From Epichloe hybrida (taxonomy: Eukaryota > Ascomycota > Sordariomycetes > Hypocreales > Clavicipitaceae), in the NCBI GenBank assembly GCA_019022495.1, contig JAFEKR010000037.1:310001-374000 (forward strand): a stretch of 64,000 bases of DNA. The letters are read 5' to 3'. A program made the translations under genes and the position numbers. The notes under the pieces were generated by a model. It made no database searches and was not told the DNA's origin. It saw nothing but the letters and a program-made list of their open reading frames with translations. Below, one piece after another: positions 58,795 through 64,000 of this stretch; the first letter of the stretch is position 1; every line of letters begins with the position of its first letter.

Positions 58795-61700
58795 ATGGTG
58801 CGCCTTCGAGAAGTACCACGAACAGCAACCTTTGCTTGGTCTCCAAGCCCAGGGAAACCCTTACTGGTGACTGGAACTCGTGCTGGCGCTGTTGACGCCG
58901 ATTTCTCAGATGAGAGCAAGTTGGAACTTTGGGACCTCTCCCTAGACGACAAACAACAGGGGTTGGAGCTGAGGCCACTTTCCAGCATCGCAACTGAGTC
59001 TAGGTATACGGGAGAGCTTACGTCGATTCCGATTGAGGAGACTGACATCGGCTTAGGTTTTACGATATCGCCTGGGGCCCTGCCGACTCTGATCATCCCA
59101 AGGGCATCATTGCTGGCGCTCTCGAGAACGGTTCCCTGGAGCTTTGGGACGCCTCGAAACTCGAAGCTGGTGCATCGGATGCTCTCATTTCACAGACAAA
59201 TAAACATAGTGGTGCTATCAAGGCACTACAATTCAACCCCTTGAAGCCACATATATTGGCCACCGCGGGAGCGAAGGGTGAGCTATACGTCTTTGACATC
59301 AACGACATCGAAAACCCCTTCAGGCTGGGAAGCGCCGCGGCCCGTTCTGATGACATCGAGTGCTTGGCCTGGAACAGAAAGGTCTCTCATATTCTGGCAA
59401 CTGGAGGCAGTGGTGGCTTTGTTACTGTCTGGGACTTGAAGACCAAGAAATCATCCCTGACGCTCAACAACAATCGCAAGGCTGTCAGTGCCATTGCTTG
59501 GGACCCAAACAATTCGACGAAGCTGCTAACCGCAACTCCCGATGATAACACACCTGTGATTCTCTTGTGGGATCTGCGCAACTCAAACGCCCCCGAGAGG
59601 ACACTTCAAGGCCATGAGCAAGGCGTTTTGTCACTTTCTTGGTGCCACCAGGACAGCGACTTGCTCTTATCATCGGGCAAGGACAACCGAACCCTAGTGT
59701 GGAATCCCCAGACGGGCGAGCGGTATGGCGAGTTGCCCGAAGTGACAAATTGGACTTTCCAGACGCAGTTCAATCCCCACAATCCCAACCTATCAGCTAC
59801 GGCGAGCTTCGATGGCAAAATTACCATCCAGACATTGCAGAATACCAACCCTGATACCTCCCAAAACCCGGCAGAGAAAAACCTGGATGGCGAGGAGTTC
59901 TTCCGAGCGGCTCAAACACAGCCCCAGGGCGCCTCTTGGTCTCTAAACAGGGCACCCAAGTGGTTTGAACGCCCAGTTGGTGCAAACTTTGCTTTTGGAG
60001 GCAAGATTGTGACGTTCAAGGCGAATCCTTCCCAACCTGGACAAAAGCGTTCCTCCAATCTTTCAATTGCCAAATTCTCCGTCGAAGTTGACGTGTCTGA
60101 GGCAAGTGAAAAGTTCCAGCAAGATATTGGGACCGGCGACGTGACCGCGATATGCCATGAGCGTGTGCAGCAAGCCCAGACGGAGGAAGAAAAGGCCGTC
60201 TGGGAGGTCATGGAGACTCTTGCCGGAGATAATCCGCGTGGAAAAATTGTGGAATACTTGGGTTTCAGAGAGGATGAGTTAGTTAATGACGCTGCCAAAG
60301 AAGCCACTGATGATGAAAAGAAATCTGCCGAAACCAAGGTCGACAGTGGAAACGACCAGAAGGACGCCACTGACCTTTTCAGTGGTGAGGATGATGGCGA
60401 GGATTTCCTTTCAAATGTTACTGCCACCAAAGGAGCCAAGACTGACAATCCATTTCATTTATTCTCGAACGAAGACACCTCTGTGGAAAGAGACATCACC
60501 AAGGCATTGATGCTTGGTAACTTCACCAAGGCGACCGAAATTTGCCTGAAAGAAGATCGCATCGCCGACGCTTTTCTCATCGCTAACTGCGGCGGACAGG
60601 AGCTTGTTGACAAAGTTCAAACTGCTTACCTGTCTAAGAAGAGCGAAATGCCGAGCTATATGCGCTTGCTGGGCGCTGTCATCTCTAAAAACCTCTGGGA
60701 TGTGGTCTACAATGCCGATTTTGAGAACTGGAAGGAGACCATGGCCATTATGTGCACCTTCTCTGAACCTCAGGAGTTCCCTGACCTCTGCGAAGCTCTC
60801 GGTGACCGAATCCACGACAACGGATCTAGAAAAGATGCGTCTTTCTGCTATTTGGTCGGTTCCAATTTGGAAAAGGTCGTCGCCATCTGGGTTGCCGAGC
60901 TTGAGGAAGCAGAAAGAGAGGGGCTGAAAGAGGCCACAGGAGGTTCTGCCTTCTCGGTTCATGTCAAGTCTCTTCAAAGTTTCATCGAGAAGGTCACCAT
61001 CTTCCGTCACGTTACCAAATTTCAAGATGCTGAGCAGGATCAGACTTCTGACTGGAAGCTGGCAACTCTGTACGACAAGTACATCGAGTATGCCGATATT
61101 CTGGCTGGTCATGGCCAGCTGGATGCAGCTCAGAAGTACCTTGACCTGTTGCCCTCCAGCTATCCTGCCGCTGAAAATGCACGGAACCGCGTTAAGTTCG
61201 CCACGAAGAAATCAGCCGTTCAGCCTGCTGATCGGAAACCTACGACCAATGTGGCCAGTAGAGCTCAGCCTACTGCGAGTCAATCAATTCCTCAGCCAGC
61301 AGCCAACATCCCGTCGACGAACCCATATGGAGGATATTGTCCACCTCAGCAGGCACAGGCTCTGCCGAATCAATCATCGCGATATGCGCCGCCGCAGAAT
61401 CAGTACCAGCCACAAGGTTACCAGCCTCAAATAGGATATCAAACTCAAACGGGATATCAGCCTCAGAATCAGTATACGCACGGAGGCATAGTCGCGCCTC
61501 CCCCGATGATCGGTCCTCCGAGGAGCTCTTCCTCTACGCCTTCAGGTCCCCCGCTTAGCAAGGCCAAGAACATGGAGAACTGGAACGACGTCCCCTTGGT
61601 GACCAAAGCTGTCCCTCGCAGATCTACCCCTGTCGCCCCTATCAGATCTCCCTTTCCCGGCTCTGCAAGTCCAACGGCTGCTCCAGCAGGCTTCCCTTCG

Positions 61701-62659
61701 GCTGCTGGTCATGGTCAACACACCAGCTCACCAGTAATACCTCCTCCCCCAAAAGGTAACGCTGCGCCCAGAGTTCAGTCGCCCCGAGCCTCGACCCCCC
61801 AGGCCGGTATTCCTCCGCCTCCAAGATCTTCCTCGACTGTGGCAAACCAATACGCGCCCCCTGCAGCACAGCCTGGGGCAGTCCCATCGCCGATTCCTCA
61901 GGCTGTGCCACGGATGGCGTCTCCATACAACGCTCCTCCATCAGGGGCACCCCCGTCCAATAGATATGCCCCGGCACCGGCAGCTCAGCAATCCAACCAG
62001 CCTCCAGGGGCTTCTATGCCTCCTCCTCCCCCAGGCGGCCCTGCGAGCAGGCCACCGCCTCCAGCAAACCCTTATAACGCTCCACCGCAGCAGACAGCTC
62101 TTCATAGTCAGTATGCTCCATCACCGTACGCTCCACAGCAAAGCCAGGGGACTGGTTTTCCTTTGACTGGCCCTCCTCCCGCAGGGCCACCTCCTGCCAG
62201 TCGACCTCGAGTTACACCTCCCCCCAAGGCAGCTGCTTCTCCACCAAATCCCAAGCACCCTGCTGGTGACCGGTCACATATCCCGGCCAACGCACAGCGT
62301 CTGTTCGAAATCCTGAACCAGGACATTCAACGAGTTGCTGCAAAGGCGCCGGCGACATATGCTCCACAGGTGAAGGATGCTCAGAAGCGATTGGGTCTAT
62401 TGTTTGACCACCTGAATAACGAGGAGCTGGTGCAGCCTGCTACCATTGATCAGCTCACTCAGCTAGCTGATGCCATTCAGATCAAGGACTATGCCTCAGC
62501 GCAGAGATTGCAAGTTGAGATTCAGACAGACAAGACTGAAGAATGTGGTAACTGGATGGTACGTGTGACTTGGAACAAGAGTAAAAAAGGAGGTCTTGCT
62601 AACTGTACGAACAGGTTGGTGTCAAGCGACTTATTAGCATGAGCAAGGCCACTCCATGA
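58795..62659 (+). CDS. sec31: COPII outer coat protein Sec31 (3 exons)
   Basis: With Sec13 it builds the outer cage of ER-to-Golgi COPII vesicles. Exons 58795-59003, 59057-62558 and 62615-62659 give 1251 residues. The first ~330 residues form WD40 blades (for example [68 protein letters not shown]). The alpha-solenoid that dimerises follows ([39 protein letters not shown]). Then comes a long Pro/Gln-rich segment that recruits Sec23 (many PPP and NPY motifs), and a helical C-terminal domain ([45 protein letters not shown]). Intron 1 restores SR-FYDIAWG; intron 2 places GTACGT...AACAG before VGVKRLI. Confidence 0.96.
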
Positions 62660-63424
62660 GTGGATGATAATGGGCGGTGTGAGGTGCTCATGGAAGGGTC
62701 CGGGTATCGAGCAGTTTCTAAAGACTGGTCTTTGAAAAAAAAAATAAACGGTGAAGATGCAGCAATGATAGGCAGTTATTCAGTTCTAGTGGAATAGTAC
62801 ACACAGCCAAGCGATTACAACGCCGATGTCATACATGTTTGGCGAATACAGTGTAGAAATCTCAAGCCATGCGTTCAGCAACGAGGCAAAGAAGCTCTTG
62901 GATGCACGGGGCGTCACCCCGATGAGTTGCGTGTAGCGCTCGTCTGCAACTGCGATGTCTACTCGGTTTCACTTCCGCGGTCAATTCTGCAATCTTGGCA
63001 CCAGTAATGAGCTGACATGGAGAGATTGTGCAAGTATGCGCCCGCCGATGATTCGATCTTCGTAGAAACGCCAGTAACTAAATGGCTTGATGGTTCTGAT
63101 ACCTTTTTTTTCACTTTGCATGGCTGGCTGGATTGAAGACGGGTTCGGGTGGGCACTGCTTTGATGTGAATCTGGCCAGGTTGTACTGTCAAGATGATGT
63201 GAGCCTTGCACATCATCAGATACATGTTCAATGCCAATTCAATTGCAATGTTACTCTGCCTGAGGATTGGCTCCCACCGCTGGTCTTGCGTCTCGTGCAC
63301 ATGTCAGAACTACACACACCTGAGACCCATTTGCAAATCTCATCCAATCCAATAGGCCATTCTTGATAAAAATCTCCAACGCCGCAACGCACAACCACAC
63401 ATGTTCCGGGCCGATGTTTCTCTT
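62660..63424. other. Convergent intergenic region (sec31 and sec17 3' ends)
   Basis: 765 bp between converging stops. Short ORFs on the minus strand (62959-63300 and overlapping) have no recognisable similarity and are not supported. Confidence 0.5.
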
Positions 63425-64000
63425 TCAGGCAAAGTCGTCCTCTGCATCTTCTATCGTATTCTTCACCCGTACCAGGATGGTCGTCTTCCACTTATCCAGC
63501 TTGCTGACCTGATCGTACTGGAACAGTTTGTCCGTAAACAGCTCTTGGCTCTGTCCCTCGACAGCCTCACACAAATCCGTCAAAAGCATGTGTTCTCTTT
63601 GCGTGGCAAAGCTGGGGTCCATGTCGCGGTACTTCTCGAGCGCACGATTCGTGGCGACCATGTCTCCGGTGGCGAGATGGCATATGCCTGCTCTGAGGAA
63701 GTAGTCCTTGACGCTGTACTTCATGAGGTTGTTGTTGACGGATTGCTCGGCGACCTTTTCGAAGTTCTCGATGGCTTTGTAGTAATCGCCTTCCATGGCG
63801 GCAGAATCGGCAACCTTGAGCCATAGCTTGTTGGCAAGTCTACGCATAGTTCTTCAGTAAGAGCCCTATTCGGCGTGTTTGAAAAGGTTCTTGGGGTACG
63901 GGGGACTCACGCCATGGCATTGTCGCCCTCGTACCACGTCGCTGCGGCTTCGTAGCACTCCACGGCCTTCTTGGCATCTCCCAACTGTGTCTCGTATACT
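63425..64000 (-). CDS. sec17: Alpha-SNAP, vesicle fusion adaptor Sec17 (partial, 5' end beyond window)
   Basis: Alpha-SNAP binds SNARE complexes and recruits the ATPase NSF/Sec18 for their disassembly. Two exons are visible: 63911-64000 (continuing past the window edge) and 63425-63839. They encode VYETQLGDAKKAVECYEAAA, TWYEGDNAMA, LANKLWLKVADSAAMEGDYY, KAIENFEKVAEQSVNNNLMK, YSVKDYFLRAGICHLATGD, DMDPSFATQREHMLLTDLCE, and the C-terminal KLDKWKTTILVRVKNTIEDA-EDDFA. TPR-like helices and the conserved acidic C terminus that stimulates NSF are seen. The intron (63840-63910) is GTGAGT...GCGTAG. About the first 110-130 residues are missing because of the window edge. Confidence 0.95.

Overview
This window looks like a chromosome segment of a filamentous ascomycete. 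It is most likely a sordariomycete of the order Hypocreales; the family is not resolved. The reasons are short GT-AG introns with CTAAC/CTGAC-type branch sites, protein sequences typical of Sordariomycetes (UDP-galactopyranose mutase, Ilv6, Sec31, Gep3, Hul4), and a sharp split between an AT-rich, repeat-induced-point-mutation (RIP)-like block and a GC-balanced gene block.

Bases 1 to about 14,300 hold a nested graveyard of retrotransposons full of TpA dinucleotides and stop codons. It contains a Ty3/gypsy chromovirus integrase with chromodomain (1-1232), a gypsy 3' end with its 267-bp LTR (3212-4025), a copia remnant on the minus strand (4026-6519), and a complete 7.0-kb copia element on the minus strand (6525-13531; 256-bp LTRs, perfect 5-bp target duplication). 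A solo copy of the 267-bp gypsy LTR sits inside the complete copia with its own target duplication. Two tiny non-autonomous LTR elements (TRIMs) are also inserted: 602 bp at 2605-3206 and 321 bp at 4330-4650. The second has 68-bp identical LTRs, a primer-binding site matching the anticodon region of initiator tRNA-Met, a polypurine tract and a tRNA-like interior. I consider these two the most interesting items in the window.

From about 14.3 kb to the end there are 22 gene calls, all reconstructed by exon. From left to right: UDP-galactopyranose mutase; a TPT-family membrane transporter; ribosomal protein eL27 divergent from NCE101; a TTC36-like TPR protein; 4-hydroxyphenylpyruvate dioxygenase (frame broken in a GCG run); TFIIH subunit Ssl1; a Chs7-type chitin synthase export chaperone; two small secreted-protein genes in a gene-poor gap (35.5-37.8 kb), both with signs of a frameshift; phosphatase-1 regulator Ypi1 divergent from acetolactate synthase regulatory subunit Ilv6; circularly permuted GTPase Gep3 divergent from mitoribosomal protein mL61/Mrp49; HECT ligase Hul4; a zinc polyol/alcohol dehydrogenase with ten exons; ribosomal protein eS10 divergent from Sde2; cytochrome oxidase subunit VIb divergent from an MLRQ-like respiratory subunit; a small RRM protein divergent from COPII coat protein Sec31; and, cut by the window edge, alpha-SNAP/Sec17.

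The gene block is mostly housekeeping: translation (eL27, eS10, mL61, Gep3), respiration (Cox12, MLRQ), secretion (Sec31, Sec17, Chs7), transcription and splicing (Ssl1, Sde2) and cell-wall or amino-acid metabolism. Many neighbours are head-to-head pairs sharing 300-500 bp promoters. Splicing shows unusual features: a 3-nt micro-exon (COX12), a 5-nt micro-exon (dehydrogenase), an 8-nt terminal exon (eL27), a 16-nt exon (MLRQ) and a GC-AG intron (MRP49). All identifications are from reading the sequence; no database search was possible.
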